From Flagellimonas okinawensis (GTDB lineage: Bacteria; Bacteroidota; Bacteroidia; Flavobacteriales; Flavobacteriaceae): a stretch of 64,000 bases of DNA. The translations under genes and the position numbers were made by a program. The notes below the pieces were generated by a model that was not told the DNA's origin, made no database searches, and was given only the letters and a program-made list of their open reading frames with translations. Positions 37,801 through 45,877 of this stretch are shown in pieces. The number at the start of each line of letters is the position of its first letter. The first letter of the stretch is position 1. The stretch lies in contig NZ_JARFVA010000007.1 in assembly GCF_029194005.1 (NCBI RefSeq), positions 62,001-126,000 of the forward strand, read 5' to 3'.

Positions 37801-38041
37801 TCTCCGGGTCCAATAAAAATTCCGACTTGGCAAGGGGATAGACCAATCGGCCCTCATTGAGGAACGGGTATGTTGTTTCCCCCGAAATGACCTCTCCAAT
37901 GATATGCTGTGCAGCGTCAAACCCATCCACTGAGATAAGGCTGTCCAGCTGTTTGAGCACCGGATGCCTATGTTGCGCATATAGGCCCGTCTGCAAGAAA
38001 AGGGCAACCCCAACAAAAATATATACCAACCCTTTGCCCAT
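34811..38041 (-). CDS. TPR-CHAT protease, exported and membrane-anchored
   Basis: A 1076-aa protein. A signal peptide (~1-22, ending GLYAQ) is followed by about 550 residues of helical tetratricopeptide-type repeats. The C-terminal CHAT domain (~670-1035) has the catalytic pair of this caspase-like family: H891 in HIGTHAES and C941 in LTACETG. ALRLAKLEYLAHAEGRTLHPQYWAGLVLMG is the usual CHAT end. A single TM helix (~1042-1062) and basic tail (VKKKSS) come last. Topology prediction: TPR and protease in the periplasm, tail in the cytoplasm. It follows an anti-sigma-like gene by 6 bp. CHAT proteases elsewhere cleave specific partner proteins on a signal. Confidence 0.92.
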   Translation of the reverse strand: MGKGLVYIFVGVALFLQTGLYAQHRHPVLKQLDSLISVDGFDAAQHIIGEVISGETTYPFLNEGRLVYPLAKSEFLLDPETEFPKAQELLKMIRSNHEGDSIAYEALLGLGLAHIDQGSAVQAKAYITQANRLADGLEDAQRMVASEFHLSEVGLKLGDMNQLMKRTNRALQLMGEHPGTQFPLAPRILNYKGSLMYFTAKPDSADYYFEKAIQSIDTLNTDPEQRYYLPGTIYGNWTMVKQSENDLEKAMALTLKSIASFNAFLEGTHNHPLTEKVRFNLSISYRNLGSLYNDFGDKEKAIQVATLGYHHSKKHFLPNTVQYFSAVLMMGEAHLYGEDLQKARKYLQEAEASLQEIPGDNWAYAANLYYTIADLDKRTGDLLSAIAHYERTLEAYGNSNSEEFSQNSIYARANLAQSLAENGQFGKAQDLLEETYAKVLASYGQRSHLSKMLQLTKVRMFFLKGDFEQAIQLCEGLLEARGDQDLQNRPYLWGERTEILLYLAKSKLGLGSHSQNQLEAVAKILDRAISLVEKRKSLVTSQEGVANLIESSREAFDLGKKVYLKLYDQTGDKAHLEKVMALHESSIYNRIRARLNLRGDDMIPKEVREREGRLREEINTFFDVEDDETQFNVAIWDSLSRGWQDHMRFLQKEYPKYYGMRYASIVEPLRDLGRQVPPNTTLVRYFSDGDDRYAYVYHRGEAELVALGQSDAACISTISDYGAVGEELFDCLYELYQRLWRPLEGVVRTEQVIIFPDGELFNLAFELLTPKRIQSYAELATGSLLAEHILSYNYSLFMLGENKKVVGYKDDFIAFAPEFDQEMKTRYQMSISDSLFLDKTYLTLLPQPFSTALVKKFSRRFDGSSFLNERASKPLFIQNANEHKIIHIGTHAESNNVSPELSRLVFAKNVSNPSDINDNYLYTYEIYNQDLGSNLAILTACETGKPTYQPGEGMISLAHAFNYAGSESVLTSLWQIDEESSSQLLESFYRHLMEGRRKDEALRLAKLEYLAHAEGRTLHPQYWAGLVLMGDTSPIHFTQGKLWPFGILAGSLLLILLVFFLVKKKSSPKGADPNKS

Positions 38042-38047
38042 GCCAGA

Positions 38048-38785
38048 TCAGTCCTTTAGTTTTTGTGCCAATTCCCTTGCCCTGTCATCCGAGGTATGCT
38101 CCAGACTTTTGAGCGCCTCCCGTACCTCGTTCATTTTAAGGTGGGCCAGGCCTTTGTAAAAAGCCGCCTCGCTCCGAAAGGGCGTGCTGTCGTGCACCAG
38201 CACACGGTCAAAATAACTGATGGCCTTATCGGCCTCACCCTTGGCCAAATGGGCCGATCCCATAAAATAATTGAGCGTGTCATTGTCCATTTTCCCCGGC
38301 AATAGGCCTTTCCACTTTTGAAGGGCGGTACCATAATCCTCTTGTTTATAGTCCACCATGGCTTCGTAAAACATATAGTTGTCACTGTTGCCCATGACCG
38401 TTGGCAGTCCCGGGTCGGGGGTGTAATATGCAGCAAAGAGCCTTTCATTGTCATTGGGATAATAAAAATACCATATGCCCCCCAAGGTCATTAACACAGC
38501 TATTGCTGCTGCCATGCGATATACCGTTCTAGAGGCAGTGGAAAGTCGCCTTTCTTTTCCATCGTCTTGAACTCCCTCGTGAAAATGGTCCATGGCAAGG
38601 CGGAGTCCAGCCTCTTCAATGGCTCCGAAAAGGGCCTTAAATTCCAAAAACTTGGCCTTGAGCGTCGGATCCGAGGCCATCCTTGACTCAAAACCGGCTT
38701 TTTCCGCAGGTGTCATCTGGTCCAAAAGACAACTTTCGAACAGCTCTTGCTCCTCCCTTGTCCAATATGCTTCTTCCCTATCCAT
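38048..38785 (-). CDS. Membrane protein with anti-sigma-like N terminus and periplasmic TPRs
   Basis: A 245-aa protein. The N-terminal ~70 residues (FESCLLDQMTPAEKAGFESRMASDPTLKAKFLEFKAL) match the cytoplasmic start of many Bacteroidota anti-sigma factors. One TM helix follows (~92-108, MAAAIAVLMTLGGIWYFYY), then helical repeats that look like TPRs (YGTALQKWKGLLPGK..TLNYFMGSAHLAKGEADKAISYFDRVL). Its start overlaps the sigma gene stop by 8 bp, so it is translationally coupled. I infer that it holds the sigma factor at the membrane, with its TPRs sensing or docking something outside, perhaps the CHAT protein. Confidence 0.82.
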   Translation of the reverse strand: MDREEAYWTREEQELFESCLLDQMTPAEKAGFESRMASDPTLKAKFLEFKALFGAIEEAGLRLAMDHFHEGVQDDGKERRLSTASRTVYRMAAAIAVLMTLGGIWYFYYPNDNERLFAAYYTPDPGLPTVMGNSDNYMFYEAMVDYKQEDYGTALQKWKGLLPGKMDNDTLNYFMGSAHLAKGEADKAISYFDRVLVHDSTPFRSEAAFYKGLAHLKMNEVREALKSLEHTSDDRARELAQKLKD

Positions 38786-39344
38786 TCCTTGTTATATGTT
38801 CCGCAAGCGAACGCAAACGTTCCATGCACCTATATTTTTTATTTCTGGCAGATGTGGCCGCAATCCCAAGGTCCTTGGCCACCTGCTTCATTGTCTTTCT
38901 CTCGTAATAAAAAAGACCCAAAAGCTGTTGACAGGCATCTCCCAGTTGATCCAATGCCTTAAGCATTGTTTCCCTTTTATCGTCCAGCTCCCCACCGGAA
39001 TCATCGCCCGCTTCTTGCACCACTTTGGAAAGGCCCTCCGCTCCCACCGTTTTTCTGAACCGTGCGGAACGCAGGTGGTCGGTCCATTTATTCCTGGCTA
39101 TGGTGTACAGGTAGGCCTCAACACTTCCTGCGCCATCAAACTTGTCATCCTTGATATTTCTCCAGCAAGCAACAAAGGCGTCTTGAAAAACATCCTTCGC
39201 CTCCGCTTCATTCCCACTGTTCCTGAAGACGTGGCTCCTAAATTTTGGAAACGTATGTTCATATACCTCTTGCATGGCCTGCCTGTCATTTTTTTTGAAT
39301 GCGGTGACCTGTGGGTTATCTTTTGTCTGCAAGGTTTTCCCCAT
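38778..39344 (-). CDS. ECF RNA polymerase sigma factor
   Basis: A 188-aa sigma-70 protein. Region 2 is at ~20-90 (VYEHTFPKFRSHVFRNSGNEAEAKDVFQDAFVACWRNI, then VEAYLYTIARNKWTDHLR). Region 4 is at ~125-180 (LDQLGDACQQLLGLFYYERKTMKQVAKDLGIAATSARNKKYRCMERLR). It is the first gene of the sigma/TPR-membrane protein/CHAT operon. Its ATG lies in one arm of a perfect inverted repeat, which may act as an operator or mask the ribosome site. Confidence 0.93.
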   Translation of the reverse strand: MGKTLQTKDNPQVTAFKKNDRQAMQEVYEHTFPKFRSHVFRNSGNEAEAKDVFQDAFVACWRNIKDDKFDGAGSVEAYLYTIARNKWTDHLRSARFRKTVGAEGLSKVVQEAGDDSGGELDDKRETMLKALDQLGDACQQLLGLFYYERKTMKQVAKDLGIAATSARNKKYRCMERLRSLAEHITRNG

Positions 39345-39365
39345 ACTTCAATTGAAAGTATGGGG
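39339..39365 (-). promoter_or_regulatory. Inverted repeat spanning the sigma start codon
   Basis: CCCCATACTT and AAGTATGGGG are perfect 10-bp arms around a 7-base loop. On the transcribed strand the ATG is within the second arm. As RNA it would fold into a stable hairpin hiding the start codon; as DNA it is a good dimer-binding site. Confidence 0.75.
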
Positions 39366-39436
39366 AATTTACAAAAATTCATCTTTTTGGGTAATTTAAA
39401 AGTCCGGTGCACGGTTTCATCGACAAAGTACATATT

Positions 39437-41677
39437 CTAATTAAAAATGGGTGTGATTTCAACGCTTACGGGCTGCGAATTCAAATTGTCCACAATCTCT
39501 TCAGCATAGGCCTGGGCCTCCGTTTCATTGCAGCTGTTATAAATAATGATACTGCCCACACCCAGATTGAGTCTTAACATGCCTCCTCCAATATCTGCGG
39601 TATTCAAAACCTGCTCCGGGCTCTTGTTGCCATTGTTGGAGGTTATGACTCCCCTATACCCAATCGCTCCATCCACGGCGGCAAATTCAGCGGCAAATGG
39701 GACCGGACTAAAAGCTTGGTACTCGGGACCGCCAGAACAAAGGAGACTTGAGCTTGAGGTTTCCCTAAAATTGGGCTGTCGCTCAATGGATACCGTAAAG
39801 GACTCACAGCCCTTTTTGTTGTTTACGGTCATAGTGTCCCTCCCGGCCTCGGTGAGTTCGTCCGTATTCTTGTTTCGGAAATACAATATCACGGTGACGG
39901 TCTCCAGGTTGTCCCCGCCGCCCAATTCGGAATCAAGTGCGGTACTGATATAGGACACATAATTATTGGTCGTGACAATGGAGACTCCAAAATTGTTGGG
40001 GTCGCCGCCAATGTCCTGGACCCTTCCCCCAAAATCGTTCGAAGTGCTCCAATGGAATTCAAAGTCCTCCACTTCCGGGTCATAATCTGTAATTGCGCTT
40101 GCACGCAGTTCCGTTGCCTCGCCCAGACAGAGCGAAACGTTGTCCTGTTGCAGCTCCACCACGGCATCGATGGACTTGACCTCCCAACTTTCAAAATTGA
40201 AGGCTGTCGTACGTAGACCGTTGAAATTGGCGTAATAATTGGTTGCCTTGATATTTTTATCGATTGTGGCCAAAATGTACTTTGTTCGTTCATAACCTGT
40301 TTCGATCAACTCTTGGGTCTGTATAAACGTATTCGGAAAGTCTCCGTTGCCGGACAATATGGCGTACACATCCGTTAGTAGGGCCCTTAGGTCATTGCTC
40401 AAACGGACATCTTCATACAGAGCGGGAAGAAAGATTTCAGTGGCTTCCTTGAACTCGTTCTCCACCACCGCATCAATCACATCGGGATATTGTTCAAGAA
40501 CAGGAAGTACCGCATTGTAAAGCGCATTTTCCTTGTCACTTCCAAATGGTGGCAACAATGATTTGTTGCCGCCCACATCAAGCAAGGTGGGCAAAAAATA
40601 ATCGATGACATAGGTCTCCTTATTGATTTCGGTATAGATTTCCAGTTCTTCGGCGGTCATGCCCCTAACTTCGGTGTTGCGTTGACCAGAACCGATGACG
40701 ACCACTTCATATTCGGCCACCAATTCAGTGTCAGGGTCTACCGGCAAAAGGATGGGGTCTGTTGCTATCGCATTGTCTATAGATGCCTGTTGCGCATTTA
40801 TCTGTTGGAGCGAGTTCCCCACTTCCAGTTCCTGTATGGCGTTGGAGCCGCCCGACTCCAATTTAAAATTGGCAAAGGTACTTGAGGTATAATTTGGTAT
40901 CTCAAAAAGATCTCCGCTTCTATTCTTGTAGCTCTTCTTGTAAATGACGACCCTGGACTTTCTTGCCAGGGAATTTTGCAACTTTATCCTAGTGGAATCG
41001 ACACTTGACAAAGTCACTCCGCTTTTGGTATTTTCATCATTGAAAAAAATCCGGTTTTCGAGGCCCACCGAATGTTTTGCCGTTATTTGATCCAAGAAAG
41101 CCTGCAATGAGGCTTCATAACCCCCTTCGCTGTACATAAGTGGGTTGTTCTCGAACAATGTTCGAATTTCTCCCACAAAATTTGGGAATCCAGGAACTTG
41201 CCCTATACTTTTCAAAAAAGCACTTTTTCCACTCTCGGGCAATAAGTGATAACCCAGTGCATAGTATACCATCAGTTCGGCGGTGGTCTCGACAGAGACT
41301 TCCTTCCTGTCTCCCGAAATAAAACCTGCAAGTAAAACGTGGTTGTCCGCATCCAGCAGATATCCCGATTCAACGGAACCACTGTTGAACGGCAATTTCC
41401 CCATCCCACTGGCATCTACATCGGAATCGGCACCCATTGATGCCAATGTGGCATTGGTAAGATCTACATCCGCATTTTCGGGCAACAACACTTGAACATC
41501 CGCCATTTCATAGCCTTCATCGCTGCCAGGATCATCGTCTGTAGGTGTAGGATCGTCATCGGTCTGTGAGAAATCATCATCGGTCATTGGGTCGGTCCCG
41601 TTGTCATTGGAGCTACAAGCCATGGTTAGCGCCAAAACAAACCATGCAATTACAATTTTTTGATATGGAATTTTCAT
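39437..41677 (-). CDS. Large hypothetical surface lipoprotein
   Basis: A 746-aa protein from ATG 41677, chosen because it opens a lipoprotein signal (WFVLALTMAC, then SSNDNG). An acidic Asp/Thr/Pro-rich linker of ~35 residues follows, as in exposed flavobacterial lipoproteins. The remaining ~690 residues have a helical part (~150-480) and a beta-rich C-terminal part (~500-740) with an SLCSG and a late NSCNETEAQAY block. No known family recognised. It is on the same strand as the sigma/CHAT operon, ending ~90 bp before it, and follows a small lipoprotein gene. An association with that operon is possible but not shown. Confidence 0.75.
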   Translation of the reverse strand: MKIPYQKIVIAWFVLALTMACSSNDNGTDPMTDDDFSQTDDDPTPTDDDPGSDEGYEMADVQVLLPENADVDLTNATLASMGADSDVDASGMGKLPFNSGSVESGYLLDADNHVLLAGFISGDRKEVSVETTAELMVYYALGYHLLPESGKSAFLKSIGQVPGFPNFVGEIRTLFENNPLMYSEGGYEASLQAFLDQITAKHSVGLENRIFFNDENTKSGVTLSSVDSTRIKLQNSLARKSRVVIYKKSYKNRSGDLFEIPNYTSSTFANFKLESGGSNAIQELEVGNSLQQINAQQASIDNAIATDPILLPVDPDTELVAEYEVVVIGSGQRNTEVRGMTAEELEIYTEINKETYVIDYFLPTLLDVGGNKSLLPPFGSDKENALYNAVLPVLEQYPDVIDAVVENEFKEATEIFLPALYEDVRLSNDLRALLTDVYAILSGNGDFPNTFIQTQELIETGYERTKYILATIDKNIKATNYYANFNGLRTTAFNFESWEVKSIDAVVELQQDNVSLCLGEATELRASAITDYDPEVEDFEFHWSTSNDFGGRVQDIGGDPNNFGVSIVTTNNYVSYISTALDSELGGGDNLETVTVILYFRNKNTDELTEAGRDTMTVNNKKGCESFTVSIERQPNFRETSSSSLLCSGGPEYQAFSPVPFAAEFAAVDGAIGYRGVITSNNGNKSPEQVLNTADIGGGMLRLNLGVGSIIIYNSCNETEAQAYAEEIVDNLNSQPVSVEITPIFN

Positions 41678-41711
41678 ATTTGGTGTATTATATTCGGTTC
41701 TCGTTTTTAAA

Positions 41712-42092
41712 TTAATCCTTGGTTCCTGTCCAACTACCTGAAATTTGGTCCGTGCTGTTCTCCCATGTGCCACTGCCCTGATCTGAGGCAAAGGCACCTT
41801 TAAATGTTGCACCATTCATCGCCGAACCCACCGTGGCCCTGAAATCCCCAGAGGTATCAATACTGCCGTTCAAGGGAAGGGATTGTTGCAGATTATTGGA
41901 AAAGGCCTCCCCCTCCACCGAGCCGTTTGAGTCGATGGTTGCGGTCCAAGTTCCGCTGTCGCCCCCCGTATAGGTTCCTGACCAATTTCCTGCGAAGATG
42001 GCCTGTTCTTGGGATTCATTGCCGTTATCAGTTGAACAGGATAGGCCAACAGCAAGGACAAGGATCACATAAATTATTTTAACTTGTTTCAT
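41712..42092 (-). CDS. Small hypothetical lipoprotein
   Basis: A 126-aa lipoprotein (LVLAVGLSC, then STDNGNE). The mature part is a Gly/Ser/Thr-rich beta protein with a repeating pattern (GNWSGTYTGGDSGTWTATI, then GTWENSTDQISGSWTGTKD), probably a small beta-barrel or sandwich like those found as exported lipoproteins in Bacteroidota. Function not recognised. It lies 34 bp before the 746-aa lipoprotein gene, so the two are likely co-transcribed. Confidence 0.78.
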   Translation of the reverse strand: MKQVKIIYVILVLAVGLSCSTDNGNESQEQAIFAGNWSGTYTGGDSGTWTATIDSNGSVEGEAFSNNLQQSLPLNGSIDTSGDFRATVGSAMNGATFKGAFASDQGSGTWENSTDQISGSWTGTKD

Positions 42093-42142
42093 TGCTTTGA
42101 GTTTAGAGGTTTATTACATATCGTGGTTATTCAAAAATGTCA

Positions 42143-43366
42143 TCAATGGGCGTTCTCGACCCTGACCCATTCGCGGTTATTGAGATTGATGTCCCCATTT
42201 GGGGTATAGAATAGATCATCGTTGCGGATGTAATTCCCATCACTGTCCATCCAATACTCCGTGGAGCCTGCGTTCACTTGATAATTGTTTCCGGTAAGCG
42301 GATTGTACACCGTTTCCTCTTCATTGATCATATTGATGAACTGGCGTTGGCCCGTATCGCTGCCTGCACCGAAATTCCGGTTCATAAAGGAAGCATGGTT
42401 GGCATCCTGGGCGGCCCAAATCCCCTTCATTTTGTCCTGATGTGCATTGAAAGCGCTCCACCTTGCCTGCATCCTGTTTTGATGCTGGGCGGCTGCCAAT
42501 TGTGCCCTTCTTTGATTTTCCCGTGCCCTTTGCTGCCCCAATCGGTTCACATATTCTTCCCATTGTGGGTTTTCCCTATAGCTGAAGGTGGCCTCCTTCA
42601 TCAGTTCAAGTGTCTTTTCATATGCGGATTCATCCACAAAGGTGTAATTGACCGTATAGAACCAGACCATCATGTTGCCGGATACGGTCGGCTGTTCCAT
42701 GCTTATGACCGATACACTTGCCATGGCCTTTTGGCCCTTGGAATTTTTCCACTCGGTATTGTAGATCGATAGAGCGGTGTCCATCCCTGATTTGGAGGCG
42801 ATCTTGTTCCTGAGGTACCGGGTCACTTCGGGCTGTTCACGCTCCCCGAGATATTCAAAACCACTCTTGGCCATACGGCCCTTTACCTCCTCGTTGAAAA
42901 TCTGTTGGGGACCGGCCAAGGGTCTGATCATTTTACCATAGGGGGTATTGTACATCAATTGTGCCATCTGTGGGTCTTGGTAATCGACATGATATGCAAT
43001 GGGGGTATTGAAACTATTCAAATGGTCCGGGCCCGTGATCTGTATCAAAAAAGTGGGCAGCTTTTGATCAATGGTATAGGAAGGCTTGGAAATCACATTC
43101 CAATTGGAGGGGTATTCGGTACTGTTCACTACAAGGCCTGTCCGGGCATCTATTAGTTGATGTGTTTTGGTGGAGCTTGAAGGTGCAAGCGCTGAAGACA
43201 ACCCATATTCCCGGCCATCCAGCGTATCATCTTCCAACTCCTCATCAATGGTCCGATCGGAATATCCGGTTTCTTCGGCATCCACTTCGTCTGCTCTGGA
43301 ACTGGATCTTCCCCAACAGAATACAATCAAGAGACAGGAAATCACCACTAGCATTGGTCTTTTCAT
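42143..43366 (-). CDS. Exported hypothetical protein
   Basis: A 407-aa protein from ATG 43366, which opens a signal segment (PMLVVISCLLIVFCWG). A longer start at 43453 would overlap the upstream serine hydrolase. It has an acidic linker (~25-50), then a domain beginning THQLIDARTGLVVNS. A central region with Gln/Arg-rich helix (RARENQRRAQLAAAQHQNRMQARW) follows, and a C-terminal block (EETVYNPLTGNNYQVNAGSTEYWMDSDGNYIRND) with aromatic repeats. No family recognised with confidence. It is in the minus-strand lipoprotein group. Confidence 0.72.
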   Translation of the reverse strand: MKRPMLVVISCLLIVFCWGRSSSRADEVDAEETGYSDRTIDEELEDDTLDGREYGLSSALAPSSSTKTHQLIDARTGLVVNSTEYPSNWNVISKPSYTIDQKLPTFLIQITGPDHLNSFNTPIAYHVDYQDPQMAQLMYNTPYGKMIRPLAGPQQIFNEEVKGRMAKSGFEYLGEREQPEVTRYLRNKIASKSGMDTALSIYNTEWKNSKGQKAMASVSVISMEQPTVSGNMMVWFYTVNYTFVDESAYEKTLELMKEATFSYRENPQWEEYVNRLGQQRARENQRRAQLAAAQHQNRMQARWSAFNAHQDKMKGIWAAQDANHASFMNRNFGAGSDTGQRQFINMINEEETVYNPLTGNNYQVNAGSTEYWMDSDGNYIRNDDLFYTPNGDINLNNREWVRVENAH

Positions 43367-43425
43367 AAGGCTGTGTTTAATTTTTAAGGTTTTTGTAGTC
43401 ATAATATTTGTTTTGAACGAACCAC

Positions 43426-44658
43426 CTAGAACTGGTTCAAATCGGTTTGCCATGGAATGTTTCCATCCTTCACGATATTCAATAGAAGGGATTGCAGGTC
43501 GTTATCGAAAGCCGAGGTATCCGTCCTTCTCATGTTCAAAACAATGGTGGCGGTATGTCCATTTTCAGCGATCATCATCCACGAACGGTTTCCCGGAAGA
43601 CTTCCCGTAAAATAGGTCAATTGCTGTTCCGGCCATACGGCCAGACCCCTTCCCAGATTGGACAGTTCGGTGGTCTCGGACAACAATGCGATCGAACCAG
43701 GGGTCAATATATCGGGTCTCTCCGGTGCCCCATCGATGGCGCACAAAAAACGGAGCAAATCGGGCGCACTGATGACAACCCCGGCATCTCCATCCCTTCT
43801 CGAGGCAATCGTGAAAATGTATGGTGCATCGCCCTCTGCGCCATAATAATGTACTTCATTTGCCCCGAGGTCATCCTCCCGAAAGGTCGTTACCCGGAAC
43901 GAACTTATCCCCAAGGGTGAAAGCAGCCCTTTGAGGTATGCTTCATAGGGTTCACCGGACCTTTCCTCAATGATTCGAGCCAAAAGCCAGTATCCCATAT
44001 TGCTATAGCTGAACACTTCTCCCGGGGCATTGCTCAGCGACCAGTTGTTCAATACATATTCGATAAAATCGGAAGCCCCAAGATTGGGTTGGTAATCAAT
44101 GGGATCTCCCCCAGTGGATGTGCCCCAACCGCCCGAAGCATGCAACAAGAGGTCATCCACGGTGATGTCGAGTTCATCCTCGGTGAGCACCGCTGTACCA
44201 AAATCACCTCCCAATATGCCATCAGGGCCGAAGACAGGTTCATCCAGGGACACCAAACCATCATCTACAAGCTTTAGTATGGCCGTTGCCGTAAACACCT
44301 TTGAGATACTGGCTATCCGAAAAAGATGGTCCGGTGACACATCGATATCGTTCTCCACATTGGCCTTGCCGTATCCTTTGGAATAGACCATTTTTTCGTC
44401 CACGCTGACGGCCAAGGCGACCCCGGGAACCCCATACTGGGCCATAAATCCGGATACTGCGTCATCGACCACACCGATATCATTTTGTGTTACGGGTTCC
44501 GGTTCGGGTTCGAGCTCCGGTTCAAGATCTAGGTTTTGATTTGGATTGCTGTTGGGCTCGGGTGGTGCCTCTCCATCCCCAGAACTACAGGAGATTAATA
44601 ATGAAAGGAACAGGATGGACATCAGCCGACTATACCCAAAAAAAGACGGTGTTCTCAT
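43426..44658 (-). CDS. Serine hydrolase lipoprotein, class C beta-lactamase-like
   Basis: A 410-aa lipoprotein (LFLSLLISC, lipidated C24) with a repetitive Glu-Pro linker (~45-55). The fold is that of class C beta-lactamase/D-aminopeptidase-like enzymes. RIASISKVFTATAIL carries S117 and K120 of the SxxK motif, FSYSNMGYWLLARII carries the YxN motif, and ENGHTATIVL is a likely third motif with His in place of the usual KTG. Family members are esterases, peptidases or penicillin-binding proteins; true beta-lactam cleavage is not implied. It is the first gene of the minus-strand lipoprotein group. Confidence 0.88.
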   Translation of the reverse strand: MRTPSFFGYSRLMSILFLSLLISCSSGDGEAPPEPNSNPNQNLDLEPELEPEPEPVTQNDIGVVDDAVSGFMAQYGVPGVALAVSVDEKMVYSKGYGKANVENDIDVSPDHLFRIASISKVFTATAILKLVDDGLVSLDEPVFGPDGILGGDFGTAVLTEDELDITVDDLLLHASGGWGTSTGGDPIDYQPNLGASDFIEYVLNNWSLSNAPGEVFSYSNMGYWLLARIIEERSGEPYEAYLKGLLSPLGISSFRVTTFREDDLGANEVHYYGAEGDAPYIFTIASRRDGDAGVVISAPDLLRFLCAIDGAPERPDILTPGSIALLSETTELSNLGRGLAVWPEQQLTYFTGSLPGNRSWMMIAENGHTATIVLNMRRTDTSAFDNDLQSLLLNIVKDGNIPWQTDLNQF

Positions 44659-45280
44659 AATCGATGGTTTAAGGTTTCATATATACCCATATATCGAACC
44701 CTTTTAAAAATGTCATCACCACCTCGTTCTTATTGTATTTCTGGGCACAATATGGACCGAATAAACTTGGATGTTCAGAAATTTGGCCTTCGAGGAATCA
44801 TTGTCATGGCTGGCACCTATTGAAAAGTGGTTGATGGCCTATGAAGACTTAATGGAAAATTGAAAAGATTGTCAAGGTGAATGGCAAATCTGCAAGAAGT
44901 ATTTGTCATTTCTCAAACCCTGGGTATTTCTAAAGGATTATCGGATACTTTGATGTTCCAAAAATATCACCTATCGCCCAAAACGTTTCCTTTAGCAGGA
45001 CATTGGTGATCTGGGCTCTTTGACCACCAAAGCCAAGGCATTGTTGGAGCTTACCAAAACAGCATATGGGATGGAGCCCCTTCCCAACAATACAATCTTT
45101 TTGCGTGTGAACACGAGAAAATGTTTTTTTTACCGAAGAGCTTACCGGATGGTTACGGTCAGGATAAGGTTTCTTACAAAAGTTAATATTGCGATACATA
45201 TACTTCAAAGGAATTCCAGATGAGAGATGGCTCATTTTTTAGTATAAATCTTATTTTTGAAAACCTAACGAATTGATCAA
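44659..45280. other. Intergenic region before the Crp/Fnr gene
   Basis: About 620 bp without a supported gene. Short frames on both strands (for example 45020-45223) have no recognisable family. The plus strand reads TATTTTTG at 45252-45259, a match to the TAnnTTTG promoter box, about 20 bp before the Crp/Fnr-like gene's ATG. Confidence 0.45.
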
Positions 45281-45877
45281 ATGTTACCGAATAAACATAA
45301 AGAGGGAAATCTTTTCATCATTTTGTTCCTCAACTCCATTTACCCCCTAAGCCCTAGTTTAAAAAACTACCTGGTTGAGCATATCAAAAGTTGTTACTTC
45401 GAGAAAAACCAGTTCATTTGCAAAGCTGGAGAAGTCTGCGATCGTCTCTATCTTATCAAAAAAGGTATGGTTCGCGGTTATTTTGAAAGCGACGGGATGG
45501 AATTGACGACCTGGGTGGACACCGAAAACGAAGTTTTCACCTCGATTACCGGTTTCTTCAGAAATCAACCTTGCCAAGAAAACATCCAAAGCCTGGAAGA
45601 GACCCATTGTGATTATATGGAGTATGAAGACTATAAGTATTGCTTGAACAATTTTCCAGAAATGCGGCACATTAACCGTATACTTTTGGAGGAATATTAC
45701 ATACTTGCGGAACAAAGGGTGTATTTGGCCAGGATCCCCAATGCCCAAAAAAGATTGACCTACTATATGGAAAAGATGAAACCCCAAATTGTCGAGAGAA
45801 TCCCACGCAAACACCTGGCCTCCTATCTGGCCATAAGACCTGAGACTTTATCCAGACTATTGAAGGAAATAGATTAG
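45281..45877 (+). CDS. Crp/Fnr-family transcriptional regulator
   Basis: A 198-aa protein with an N-terminal cyclic-nucleotide-binding-like barrel (~30-130: SCYFEKNQFICKAGEVCDRLYLIKKGMVRGYFESDGMELTTWV). A short dimer helix follows, and the C-terminal winged helix (~160-195: IPRKHLASYLAIRPETLSRLLKEI) has the SR recognition helix of the family. The barrel lacks the phosphate-binding arginine motif of true cAMP receptors, so the ligand is unknown. It lies just before a type IX secretion operon whose upstream region carries a palindrome of the Crp/Fnr kind. Confidence 0.9.
   Translation: MLPNKHKEGNLFIILFLNSIYPLSPSLKNYLVEHIKSCYFEKNQFICKAGEVCDRLYLIKKGMVRGYFESDGMELTTWVDTENEVFTSITGFFRNQPCQENIQSLEETHCDYMEYEDYKYCLNNFPEMRHINRILLEEYYILAEQRVYLARIPNAQKRLTYYMEKMKPQIVERIPRKHLASYLAIRPETLSRLLKEID

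Noticed and set aside
45020-45223. Small frames on both strands between the serine hydrolase and the Crp/Fnr gene.
   Set aside because: No recognisable family in either direction; left as intergenic.
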